64,000 nt of DNA from Chloroflexota bacterium. GTDB taxonomy: Bacteria; Chloroflexota; Anaerolineae; Aggregatilineales; Phototrophicaceae. A model generated the notes under the pieces. That model did no database searches and was not told the origin of the DNA. It saw only the letters and a program-made list of their open reading frames with translations. The position numbers and the translations under genes are program-made. Positions 34,680 through 43,804 of this stretch are shown here, one piece after another. Position 1 is the first letter of the stretch, and every line of letters begins with the position of its first letter. Where the stretch lies: contig JAIUNI010000001.1 of the NCBI GenBank assembly GCA_020161935.1, positions 868,001-932,000 of the forward strand, read 5' to 3'.

Positions 34680-35039
34680 ATGGATATACCGCTTTTCCCG
34701 ACCGACCAAGTACCACGCCCTGCCAACGAAATCCGAATTGAGCGGCTTGAGGCACGAGTATATCCTGATCGTTTCAGGGTGCGGATTCACATTCAGGTGA
34801 CACCGTTTTTAGAACGGCCCAACCTGTTATTGGTCGCACGCAATCAAGATGGCATTGTGGCGGCTGAACTGAATGTTATTGAAACGATGCATCACGATAT
34901 GGAATTTACCCTGCATATTCGTAATATCAAGGAACCTGCGGGAGACTATACGCTAACGGCTGACCTTTTCTACCAGACCCGCAATCCACCACAAGACCAA
35001 ACTCAAATTCTATTTGTTATCCCGGAAGCACAGACATGA
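34680..35039 (+). CDS. Small beta-rich protein of unknown function
   Basis: A 119-residue protein with alternating strands (IRIERLEARVYPDRFRVRIH, then LLLVARNQDG, MEFTLHIRN, DYTLTADLFYQ), which suggests an immunoglobulin-like sandwich. No signal peptide or membrane segment. It is 30 bases after the ACT gene and 19 bases before the JAMM gene, so it probably belongs to that group. It lacks a Gly-Gly end, so it is not an obvious ubiquitin-like substrate. Confidence 0.6.
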   Translation: MDIPLFPTDQVPRPANEIRIERLEARVYPDRFRVRIHIQVTPFLERPNLLLVARNQDGIVAAELNVIETMHHDMEFTLHIRNIKEPAGDYTLTADLFYQTRNPPQDQTQILFVIPEAQT

Positions 35040-35058
35040 ACGTAAAGGATGATGTCTG

Positions 35059-35601
35059 ATGCAGTTATGGCTGAGGCCCGTATTGGCACGAACGATTATC
35101 GACCATGCTCAACGCAATCTTCCGAATGAGTGCTGTGGGGTCATCATCGGCGTGGGGATTGAGGCGCATGAGGTTGTACCTGTTCCCAATATTGCGACAG
35201 AACCCGAACTTCATTACCGAATGGATGACCGCGTTCTGACGGAGTTATTCTTTCGAACGCAGCGCGACAATAAAGCCATCATCGGTTTCTATCATTCTCA
35301 CCCAACCAGTGAACCTGTTCCGTCACGAACTGATGTGGCATTGGCTTCTTATCCCGATATGGCTTACGTGATCGCGAGCTTGCGCGGAGAAGAAGCGAGG
35401 CTGGCCGCGTGGTCGATCAAGCCCGGTCAGGTCAAGGCAATCGAACTTAGCATTTCAGAGAGTAAACCAACGCCAGAAGAGGCACCCCTTTCACTCGTCC
35501 AGAAGCGGGCGATTATCGCTTCAGTCATTATCGCATTCTTATTCATGCTCGTTTTATCACTTTCGCTCCTGCCACCAGCACCTGTTATCCCTGTACCCTA
35601 A
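35059..35601 (+). CDS. Tail-anchored JAMM/MPN+ metallopeptidase
   Basis: A 180-residue protein. Residues 1-100 are a JAB1/MPN+ domain with Glu24 in NECCGVI, the zinc ligands His79 and His81 in YHSHP and Asp92 in SRTD. The full EXnHSHPX6SX2D motif is intact, so it should be active. Relatives cut isopeptide or peptide bonds, e.g. from sulfur-carrier or ubiquitin-like proteins. Unusually it carries a C-terminal membrane anchor (about residues 148-171) after a linker. No E1, E2 or ThiS-like gene is nearby. Confidence 0.85.
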   Translation: MQLWLRPVLARTIIDHAQRNLPNECCGVIIGVGIEAHEVVPVPNIATEPELHYRMDDRVLTELFFRTQRDNKAIIGFYHSHPTSEPVPSRTDVALASYPDMAYVIASLRGEEARLAAWSIKPGQVKAIELSISESKPTPEEAPLSLVQKRAIIASVIIAFLFMLVLSLSLLPPAPVIPVP

Positions 35602-35626
35602 TCATTAGAAAGCAGTTTCGACTATT

Positions 35627-36448
35627 ATGATCGTCCCTATTCTTCTTATTGCGATTGCAGGTATTTTGGCAGGCGGGATCGTTAATGTGTTAGCGGATGA
35701 TCTACCGGAGCGACGACCAATACGCCTACCCCATTATCCTGACAATACGCCGCGCCCGATAACCGCCTGGTTGGGGATTACGGCGTTTGCTTTCGGGCAG
35801 CGAAAGTCGCCCAATGGGGTCGCCCTTTCCAGCCGTTACCCGTTGGCTGAAATCGCTACGGCGGTGGGGATGATCGTTACGTATTTGGTTAAAGTGAACG
35901 AGCCAAAAGTTGACAGCTTGCAACTGGTTTATTGGTTGATTTATGTCGTGATTTTTGTACTGATTACGGTTATCGACATCGAGCATAAGCTGATCTTATT
36001 CGTGGTGATTATTCCTTCGTGTATTCTGGCGATTGTGGATGCGTTCACGACGTTAGCGCCTCCGAATTTGGAACGTTCTTTACTAGGCGGCGCACTCGGT
36101 TTTGGGACGTTTTTCGTGCTGTACCTCGGTGGGATTGCTTATGTTTATATCGCGAACCAAGTGCAAGGGCGGAATATCAGCGAAATTGCTTTCGGCTACG
36201 GTGACGTGATGATGGCGCTACTGAGCGGGTTGATCCTCGGCTTAGGCGACATGCTGTTTGCGATGTTTGTGACGGTCATCTTGGGCGCGTTGGGCGCACT
36301 GCTATATCTGGTCGGGCAGCGAGTCGCAGGGCGCGGCGCGAGTATGATTACGGCGCTCCCCTATGGGCCGTACATTGTGGCGGGTACACTGCTCATGATG
36401 TTATTTGGGCCACAAATCCGTATTTTCCTCGTGGGATACGCGAATTAA
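35627..36448 (+). CDS. Prepilin peptidase (A24 family)
   Basis: A 273-residue polytopic membrane protease. The two catalytic aspartates are Asp117 in VIDIEHKLI and Asp193 in GYGDVMM (the GXGD motif). Such enzymes trim type IV pilin-like precursors and may methylate them. The N-terminal zinc-cysteine loop found in many bifunctional enzymes is absent, so it may lack methylation. No pilin or assembly gene is in the window, so its substrates are elsewhere. Confidence 0.88.
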   Translation: MIVPILLIAIAGILAGGIVNVLADDLPERRPIRLPHYPDNTPRPITAWLGITAFAFGQRKSPNGVALSSRYPLAEIATAVGMIVTYLVKVNEPKVDSLQLVYWLIYVVIFVLITVIDIEHKLILFVVIIPSCILAIVDAFTTLAPPNLERSLLGGALGFGTFFVLYLGGIAYVYIANQVQGRNISEIAFGYGDVMMALLSGLILGLGDMLFAMFVTVILGALGALLYLVGQRVAGRGASMITALPYGPYIVAGTLLMMLFGPQIRIFLVGYAN

Positions 36449-36654
36449 TAGACGATAACCCATTCCAGACAAATGCCAGTCGCCAAGTACGCCAAGAAAT
36501 CAAGAGAGCGCCAAGGCATGATTTCGGTGACAGCAACAGTAAAATACCCAGTTGGGCATTAGCTGTTTAAGGTTCAAAACCTTTCTGAAATTCGCAAACT
36601 GCAAATACTGCAAAAACCACAATTGCAAGCGCAGGCTTTGACGGCGGAATTAAG

Positions 36655-36845
36655 GGAGTGATTTGCTGAGTCTTCGTAAAATTCGTCAAATTCTGCAATT
36701 TCACAGTGCATTTTGGGAATGCCTTGTGAAAGTTTGAAGCTCCAAACGTTGTAAATGTTCGAAATATTGCAGTTGTTGCAACTCCGATTCTCATCATTCT
36801 CAATCATTGAGGGAGAAATGATGCTGTTGATGTTGTTGTTACAAC
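36655..36845 (-). repeat. Mosaic repeat, block 2, copy B
   Basis: Inverted copy of 13434-13645. The first ~100 bases (read on the minus strand) differ from copy A at two places only. The open frame MIENDENRSCNNCNISNIYN is kept. The sequence after it has diverged and resembles 13820-13862 of copy A. Confidence 0.85.
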
Positions 36846-36873
36846 GATTTTTGTCGGAAATGTCGTCAGTGTC

Positions 36874-37131
36874 AGTCGAAAGTTATCAGTTCACAGTTGA
36901 CAGTTATCAGTTCAAGACGAGTGTTTTATTTGCAGCGGCGAAGGGTCGGTTCGCTGCTGCAATGTTTGCAGCAAAAGGCAGTCTTTAGTCTGTAGTTGTC
37001 AGTCAACAGTCCAATGCAAATGCACAAGATGCGGAACAAGCGGCAAAGGCGGCACAAGGAGTCATCAGTCGATAGTCAACAGGTGACAGTCAAAGACAAG
37101 TCATCAGCTATCAGTCGCCAGTCTCCAGCTT
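36874..37131. repeat. ACTG-type short repeat tract
   Basis: Words such as AGTTATCAGTTCACAGTTGA, AGTCATCAGTCGATAGTC and GTTGTCAGTCAACAGTC occur in four clusters. Read on the minus strand these are runs of ACTG spaced 7-10 bases apart. The tract lies between the two repeat blocks and is missing between them in copy A, where only traces occur. Confidence 0.65.
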
Positions 37132-37360
37132 AAGACAAAGGCGAATGTGGTTGTTAAGATGCGTGTGGTTGGGAGTGCGGATGAGGCACGCCACATCCGT
37201 ACATCCAGCCTTATGCACAGGATAACAGAAGTTGGGTGTGAAAGGGTGAACATTTGTCAGAACATTTGGTCACTTTTAGAGGGTTCTGGCGTTAACTTTA
37301 CAGGTGAGGAATTTAGCGCAATGGTTGGTACAAGGTTAGGGAACGGTTTGCGAACAAACC
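37091..37360 (-). repeat. Mosaic repeat, block 1, copy B
   Basis: Inverted copy of 13176-13435. It contains GTGAACATTTGTCAGAACAT, the doubled AACATTTG motif, and a terminal hairpin (GGTTTGTTCGCAAACC) whose stem GGTTTG/CAAACC is kept although the loop differs from copy A. Confidence 0.85.
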
Positions 37361-37382
37361 AAAGACAAACTTTGAGGTGATT

Positions 37383-37652
37383 ATGGCTCGACCAACCATC
37401 ATCAAAATACTCAAACTATTTGCCTATTTTGGCGTATTTGTGATTACGGCATTTATATTTTTGATGATCATTTTTGCGGTGTTATTTAGTTTGCCTGAAG
37501 ACCCACAATGCGGCGGTTTCCAATGTTTGGACAGAGGGTTTCTTGCTATGTTCCTCTCTATATGGGCGAGCATTGCAGGGTCATGGATCACGACCTTTTA
37601 TTTGTATTGGCGATTTGAGAAACGCAAATCGGTTATCAAGCCAAAACAGTAG
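37383..37652 (+). CDS. Small two-segment membrane protein
   Basis: An 89-residue protein with two membrane segments (about residues 8-35 and 53-74), a short cysteine-containing loop (PQCGGFQCLDRG) and a basic C-terminal tail. No family recognised. The ATG at 37383 has a GAGG site. It lies between the mosaic repeat and a cluster of TGTAGGG hairpins, so it could be cargo or a bystander. It has no counterpart at the first repeat island. Confidence 0.5.
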   Translation: MARPTIIKILKLFAYFGVFVITAFIFLMIIFAVLFSLPEDPQCGGFQCLDRGFLAMFLSIWASIAGSWITTFYLYWRFEKRKSVIKPKQ

Positions 37653-37685
37653 GACAGTAAGGAATTTTGTGCGAGAGAATGGCGA

Positions 37686-37710
37686 CGGACAGCCTGTCTG
37701 CTGTCCTACA
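37686..37710 (-). repeat. TGTAGGG-type hairpin repeat, GACAGC type
   Basis: Read on the minus strand it is TGTAGGACAGCAGACAGGCT followed by GTCCG, nearly identical to the copy at 12145. Flanked by GGCGTGGGGATG, a sequence shared with the next copy. Confidence 0.78.
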
Positions 37711-37744
37711 GGCGTGGGGATGGGAGTGGTTGATAAGTGGCAGA

Positions 37745-37770
37745 AGGGCACAAAGCCTTGCGCCCCTACA
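37745..37770 (-). repeat. TGTAGGG hairpin repeat, GGCGC type
   Basis: On the minus strand TGTAGGGGCGCAAGGCTTTG followed by TGCCCT, matching the copies at 12102 and 12970. The pair spacing to the GACAGC-type copy is like that at 12970/13026. Confidence 0.78.
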
Positions 37771-37803
37771 GGCATGGGGATGTGGGGTTAGATTAGATTA
37801 AGT

Positions 37804-37828
37804 GGGTACACAGCCATGCATCCCTACG
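37804..37828 (-). repeat. TGTAGGG-type hairpin repeat, ATGCATGG type
   Basis: On the minus strand CGTAGGGATGCATGGCTGTG followed by TACCC. The stem is imperfect. It is a third stem variety in this cluster. Confidence 0.6.
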
Positions 37829-37878
37829 AATTCAATTATGATAGCGATTGGTGATAATGAGCGCAGAGATGAGCGCCT

Positions 37879-38991
37879 TTACAGGGTTAATTGGTTGGCG
37901 TAGTCGAAGCGTTCGATGACACCGCCACCGAGGACACGATCACCCTCATAAACGACCGCACCCTGCCCCGGAGTAATGTCACGCAGCGGCGCATCAAAGG
38001 TGATGGACATGCGAGAGTCGGGCAGCGGTTCGACAAGCGCCGGAACCGCAGCGGCCTTATAGCGAATCTTCACCTCGGCGCGGAAGGGTTCGGGCGGGGT
38101 TGAGCCGCTCACCCAATTGACACGCTTGGCGGTAAGGGTCGCACGACCGAGTTCTTCCGCCGTACCGACAACTAATAGGTTCTGCTGCGGGTTGATGCCG
38201 ATAACGTACAAGGGTTCGTGACTGGATAAACCCAAACCCTTACGCTGACCGATGGTGTAATTCACCAAGCCGTTGTGTTCGCCAACAACTTCGCCCGACT
38301 TACGAACAATAGAACCTGTTACCATCACATCAGGCGCGTGATCGGTGAGGAAGCGGCGGTAGTTATTGTCGCCGATAAAGCACAAGTCCTGACTATCCTG
38401 CTTACTGGCAGTCGGTAAACCAAAGCGCTTGGCAATTTCGCGGACTTCGGGCTTGGTGTACTGCCCAACCGGAAAGAGCGCGTGACTGAGCTGTTCCTGC
38501 CCCAAGACACTTAGGACGTAGCTCTGGTCTTTGTGGTTATCGGCTGACTTCCGCAATTCAAAGCGTCCATCATCACCCTGCGATACCTGCGCGTAATGAC
38601 CGGTGGCAAGATACTGTGCATCCAGCGCAAGGGCATTCTGAAGCAGATAACGGAAACGAATCTGGCGATTGCACTCCATACAGGGATTAGGCGTAACCCC
38701 TTGGCGGTGCTGATCGACAAAAAACTCCACGATGGTGTTGCGAAACACATCTTTGGTATCTAGAACATAGAAAGGAATATCGAGCTGCGCCGCGATGCGA
38801 CGGGCATCCGACATCTGGTCGGGTGTACAGCAGCGGTTATGTGCGCCACCGGCAACGGTTTCTTCTGACCAGAGGCGCATCATCATACCGACGACATCAT
38901 ATCCCTGCTCGACTAACAAAGCAGCGGCGACGGAACTATCGACACCGCCGCTCATGGCGACTACAACTCGTGTATCAGCATTACTACTCAA
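37879..38991 (-). CDS. mnmA: tRNA-specific 2-thiouridylase
   Basis: A 370-residue enzyme that puts sulfur on U34 of Lys, Glu and Gln tRNAs. The PP-loop is VVVAMSGGVDSSVAAALL, catalytic cysteines lie in NPCMECNRQIRF and DLCFIGD, and the C-terminal beta-barrel (GQGAVVYEGDRVLGGGVIE) is intact. The start is TTG 38991, overlapping the stop of the cysteine desulfurase gene; no nearby ATG is suitable. Sulfur comes from a cysteine desulfurase, and one is encoded just upstream, so the pair forms a working unit. Confidence 0.95.
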   Translation of the reverse strand: MSSNADTRVVVAMSGGVDSSVAAALLVEQGYDVVGMMMRLWSEETVAGGAHNRCCTPDQMSDARRIAAQLDIPFYVLDTKDVFRNTIVEFFVDQHRQGVTPNPCMECNRQIRFRYLLQNALALDAQYLATGHYAQVSQGDDGRFELRKSADNHKDQSYVLSVLGQEQLSHALFPVGQYTKPEVREIAKRFGLPTASKQDSQDLCFIGDNNYRRFLTDHAPDVMVTGSIVRKSGEVVGEHNGLVNYTIGQRKGLGLSSHEPLYVIGINPQQNLLVVGTAEELGRATLTAKRVNWVSGSTPPEPFRAEVKIRYKAAAVPALVEPLPDSRMSITFDAPLRDITPGQGAVVYEGDRVLGGGVIERFDYANQLTL

Positions 38992-40145
38992 AGTGCCATC
39001 TCTCGATTCAACTTACGTAACTTCTCAACGACTTCACACAGTACATCAACGGTATCGGTTATTTCATCGGACGTGGTATGCAGCCCAACGGTTAGACGCA
39101 AGCTGCCTAGCGCATCTTTCGGCGAATACCCCATCGCGAGCAAAACGGATGACGGTTCGGGATTACCTGTTTTGCAGGCAGAAGCGCTACTCGCCGCAAT
39201 CCCGCGCATATCCAAGTGGGTGACGAGCGCGTTCCCATCCAGCCCTTCAAACACGAAACTGGCATTGGACGGCAAGCGGTTTACCGGATCACCTGTTAGA
39301 TGAACATCGGGGATGCGCGAGAGTATGGTGTCGATAAGTTGGTCACGCAGACATGAAAAGTGGTTTACGCGGCTGTCTAGCTGGTTGTAGGCGAGTTCGA
39401 GCGCCTTTGCCATGCCGACAATAAAGGGAACGTTCAACGATGGCTCAATATTAGCTTGCGTCATACCCAAGTCTATGCCTGACCGTGCAAAGAGTAAGCC
39501 AATGCCTTTCGGCCCATAAAATTTATGGGCAGAGAGACTCAAGAAATCAACACCGAGCGCCTGCACATCCAGCGACAACTGCCCTGCCCCCTGTACTGCG
39601 TCCGTATGAAACGGAATGCCGCGCCGATGGGCAGCAGCGCTTAACTCAGGAATGGGCTGAATGGTGCCGACTTCGTTATTCACCAGCATGACACTCACCA
39701 GCGCGGTATCGTCACGCAGTAGGGACGCAAGATTGGCTGCGCTAACGGCTGCTTTGTGATCGACAGGCAAGAGGCTGTAGTCAAAGCCCATCACCTGCCC
39801 TAACTGCTCGGCTGTTCTAAGTACGGCACTGTGTTCAACGGCGCTGGTGATGATGTGACTAGACTGCCCTTTTTGATGTGCTGACCATGCAGCGGCACGC
39901 AAAACAATGTTATTGCTAGCAGATGCCCCACTCGTGAAATAAATCTCCGCCGGTTGGCAATTCAAGATACGGGCGATTGTCTCACGGGCGTTTTCAACGG
40001 CTGAATGAGCGGCGCGACCCTGTTTATGCGGGGCGTTTGGATCGCCATATTCCGTTGAAAAGTAGGGTAACATGGACTCAACAACACGCGGATCGGTAGG
40101 GGTGGTGGCGGAATAGTCGAGGTAAATTCTGCGCCGAGATGCCAT
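38988..40145 (-). CDS. Cysteine desulfurase (NifS/IscS-like) lacking the conserved GGGQE/RSGT loop
   Basis: A 385-residue PLP enzyme. The Schiff-base lysine is Lys208 in SLSAHKFYGPKG, the PLP histidine is in SAVEHSAVL, and the catalytic cysteine is Cys324 in SSASACKTGNPEPSS. In IscS/NifS a stretch GGGQE...RxGT lies between the GPKG region and NVP. Here it is replaced by LGMTQANIEPSL, about seven residues shorter and without those motifs. Other frames do not restore it. That loop normally helps hold PLP across the dimer, so activity or partner choice may differ. It is coupled to mnmA. The start ATG 40145 has an AAGG site. Confidence 0.88.
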   Translation of the reverse strand: MASRRRIYLDYSATTPTDPRVVESMLPYFSTEYGDPNAPHKQGRAAHSAVENARETIARILNCQPAEIYFTSGASASNNIVLRAAAWSAHQKGQSSHIITSAVEHSAVLRTAEQLGQVMGFDYSLLPVDHKAAVSAANLASLLRDDTALVSVMLVNNEVGTIQPIPELSAAAHRRGIPFHTDAVQGAGQLSLDVQALGVDFLSLSAHKFYGPKGIGLLFARSGIDLGMTQANIEPSLNVPFIVGMAKALELAYNQLDSRVNHFSCLRDQLIDTILSRIPDVHLTGDPVNRLPSNASFVFEGLDGNALVTHLDMRGIAASSASACKTGNPEPSSVLLAMGYSPKDALGSLRLTVGLHTTSDEITDTVDVLCEVVEKLRKLNREMAL

Positions 40146-40286
40146 TACCTTATTCAAACCTCAAAACTTAACCATCACCCGATTATAGGTGACTTGATGT
40201 TAAATTTACAGTTTAGTGGTGACGAGTTGGGCAAATCGGTATATCATTATGCCTTGCAACATCAGGAATTCCACACAACCCAAAGT

Positions 40287-41629
<1,343 letters not shown>

Positions 41630-41660
41630 CCATCCGCGTATTCAGGAAAGGAAAAACAGC

Positions 41661-43127
41661 TTGGCTAATATGTCGGGTGTCGAAAACAAACGCACCAAAA
41701 TTGTAGCGACTATCGGTCCCGCGTCGAAGGACGAGGCAACGATACGGCAGATGATCCGCAGCGGTATGAATGTGGCGCGTATCAACTTCTCGCACGGCGA
41801 CCATGCAACCCACGGTGAGAACATTGACCGCATTCGCCAGATTGCGAAAGAAGAAGGTCAGATTATCGCGATTCTGTGCGATATTCAGGGGCCGAAAATT
41901 CGCATCGGCAAGGTTGCTAATGAGCCGCTGGTGCTGAAGAAAGGCGACCAAGTTACCTTCACGCTGGACAGTGTTCCGGGCGAAAACGGTATTATCTCGC
42001 TGCCGCACCCTGAGTTTATTCAGGACATCAAGGCGGGTATGCAACTGCTGTTGGACGATGGCAATATGGAAATGATGGTGACACATACCATCGCGCGGGG
42101 GTTGGTGTGCGAGGCCGTTATTCCGGGTGTGTTGAGTTCACGCAAGGGGGTCATGGCCCCCAAAGCGCGGCTGACCCTTTCGGCAATCACCGACAAAGAC
42201 CGGGCGGACGTGGAATTCGCTCTCAGCAAAAAGACCGAGTATCTGGCAATGTCGTTTGTGCGGTCGCAGGATGACATCCGCGAAATGCGCTGGTTGATTA
42301 AGCACCTCGGCGGCGAGGTAGCGGTGATTTCGAAGATTGAGAAGCATGAGGCACTGGAGAATATCGAGTCGATCATCGAAGTATCCGACGGGATTATGGT
42401 GGCTCGCGGCGACCTCGGTATCGAAACACCAGCAGAAGAAGTGCCGTTCCACCAGAAGCGGATCATCAGCTTGTGTAATCAGGCGGGAAAGCCCGTCATT
42501 ACCGCGACGCAAATGCTGAATTCGATGGTCGATAACCCGCGCCCGACACGTGCCGAGGCGAGCGATGTTTACAACGCGATTTTGGACGGCACCGATGCGG
42601 TGATGCTGAGTAACGAAACGGCGGCAGGACGCTACCCGATTGTGGCAATCGAGACGATGGCACGTATCGCCGTGATCGCCGAGCAGAGCATCTGGGCGGC
42701 ACGTAACGAAGCACGTACAATTTACAAACCGCGCACACAAGGTAATGAAGCAATTTCGGACGCGATCAGCCAATCGACCTGCCAGATTGCCGAAGCCTTG
42801 AGCGCGAAGGCGATTGTGACTTCGACGCTAACGGGGTATACGACGCGACGTGTGGCGAAAGAGCGGCCTCGCACGCCGATCATCTGCGTTACGCCGAATG
42901 AAACGACCCAACACCGGATGGCACTTGTATGGGGCGTAATCCCATTATTGATTGAAGAATTTCATTCGATTGATGAGATGATAAAGACGGTGGTGGATGC
43001 GGCACGGGAGACCAACCTTGTGCAGGTGGGGGATAGTTTGGTGATTATCGCGGGCGTGCCGTTCAGCGTCGGCGGGCAGACAAACTTCTTGAAGATTCAC
43101 ACGGTCGGGGATGTGGTCGCATTCTAG
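41661..43127 (+). CDS. pyk: Pyruvate kinase
   Basis: A 488-residue enzyme that makes pyruvate and ATP from phosphoenolpyruvate. Signatures are TKIVATIGPAS, GMNVARINFSHG, DIQGPKIRIG, VISKIEKHEALENI, the active-site region ARGDLGIE and the ATQMLNSM block. The C-terminal allosteric domain is present. I use TTG 41661 because an AAAGG site lies 9 bases before it; ATG 41670 is too far from that site. It is cotranscribed with eno, so the last two glycolytic steps are made together. Confidence 0.95.
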   Translation: MANMSGVENKRTKIVATIGPASKDEATIRQMIRSGMNVARINFSHGDHATHGENIDRIRQIAKEEGQIIAILCDIQGPKIRIGKVANEPLVLKKGDQVTFTLDSVPGENGIISLPHPEFIQDIKAGMQLLLDDGNMEMMVTHTIARGLVCEAVIPGVLSSRKGVMAPKARLTLSAITDKDRADVEFALSKKTEYLAMSFVRSQDDIREMRWLIKHLGGEVAVISKIEKHEALENIESIIEVSDGIMVARGDLGIETPAEEVPFHQKRIISLCNQAGKPVITATQMLNSMVDNPRPTRAEASDVYNAILDGTDAVMLSNETAAGRYPIVAIETMARIAVIAEQSIWAARNEARTIYKPRTQGNEAISDAISQSTCQIAEALSAKAIVTSTLTGYTTRRVAKERPRTPIICVTPNETTQHRMALVWGVIPLLIEEFHSIDEMIKTVVDAARETNLVQVGDSLVIIAGVPFSVGGQTNFLKIHTVGDVVAF

Positions 43128-43157
43128 GAGCGCGATACATTACAGGATCACGATATC

Positions 43158-43187
43158 AAATAAGGGCGCTCGATGCGCCTTTATTTA
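43158..43187. terminator. Terminator shared by pyk and the zinc-ribbon gene
   Basis: AAATAAGGGCGC and GCGCCTTTATTT pair around a short loop. The AT-rich stem base gives U-runs in both directions, suited to the convergent genes. Confidence 0.85.
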
Positions 43188-43213
43188 TTGCATGTTGATT
43201 GGACTACGCTTGA

Positions 43214-43804
43214 CTACCGCGTGTAGTCGTCACCTTCGATGAATTCCAGCGGTTCAGCGTTACGGACAGCGCGGCGGACACGTACGGGTTGGCTCGGCGC
43301 TTCTTCGGGCATATTTACGGGGCGGGCGTACTGCGGCACGATACTGCCCTGCTCGACGGTGCGCTGCTGGGTGGTGCAGTAGGGGCAAACCTGCCACGAG
43401 AGTTCGAGCATTTGATGGCAGTGAACGCATGGCTTTTTGAGGCGGGTGAAACAGTGAGGGCAAGCCTGCCAGTTGGATTGAACACGCTGACCACAGCCGG
43501 GGCAAGTGGGCTTTTCTTCGATTTCTTGGAGGAGGGCTTCTTCTTCGAGCGAGCGTTCATAGGCTTCACTGAGCGTTTCTCGCGGGCGCACCAACAAGTA
43601 AATGATAAGGCCGGGAATGAGCAAGAGCGCGATGAGCAACGCACTGCCGATATGGGCAAACGTATCGCGCGAGCGCGAACGCATATCGCGGTATGCCCAG
43701 ACAATCATGGCTAACCATAATGCGGCTAACAGCACAATGCCGTAGATGGTTATGCCTAACGCGACATCGCTCGATAAACCCAAGCCCGTTAATAACTCAC
43801 CCAT
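43214..43804 (-). CDS. Membrane protein with double zinc ribbon
   Basis: A 196-residue protein from ATG 43804, which has a GGAG site; an ATG 18 bases earlier is possible. Two membrane segments (about residues 15-36 and 50-70) are followed by a coiled stretch and a double zinc ribbon: CPGCGQRV...CPHCFTRL and CVHCHQML...CPYC. The C-terminal tail is charged. Function unknown; the ribbons probably bind protein or nucleic acid. Confidence 0.78.
   Translation of the reverse strand: MGELLTGLGLSSDVALGITIYGIVLLAALWLAMIVWAYRDMRSRSRDTFAHIGSALLIALLLIPGLIIYLLVRPRETLSEAYERSLEEEALLQEIEEKPTCPGCGQRVQSNWQACPHCFTRLKKPCVHCHQMLELSWQVCPYCTTQQRTVEQGSIVPQYARPVNMPEEAPSQPVRVRRAVRNAEPLEFIEGDDYTR

Larger units (their letters stand above)
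36449..37382. other. Gene-free repeat island (second copy, inverted)
   Basis: About 0.93 kb without a supported gene. It begins with CGCCAAGTACGCCAAGAAAT-type repeats (36480-36520), then the inverted copy of the mosaic repeat (block 2, 36655-36845; block 1, 37091-37360). Between the blocks is about 245 bases dense in ACTG-type words. It ends just before a small membrane gene. The open frames here lie within the repeat units. Confidence 0.75.

Noticed and set aside
34680..35039. Ubiquitin-like modifier next to the JAMM peptidase
   Set aside because: The protein does not end in Gly-Gly and its strand pattern fits an immunoglobulin-like sandwich better. No E1 or E2 gene is nearby.
36480..37131. 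Possible CRISPR array in the second repeat island
   Set aside because: The repeated words are short (4-20 bases) and irregular, without equal spacers, and no cas gene is in the window.
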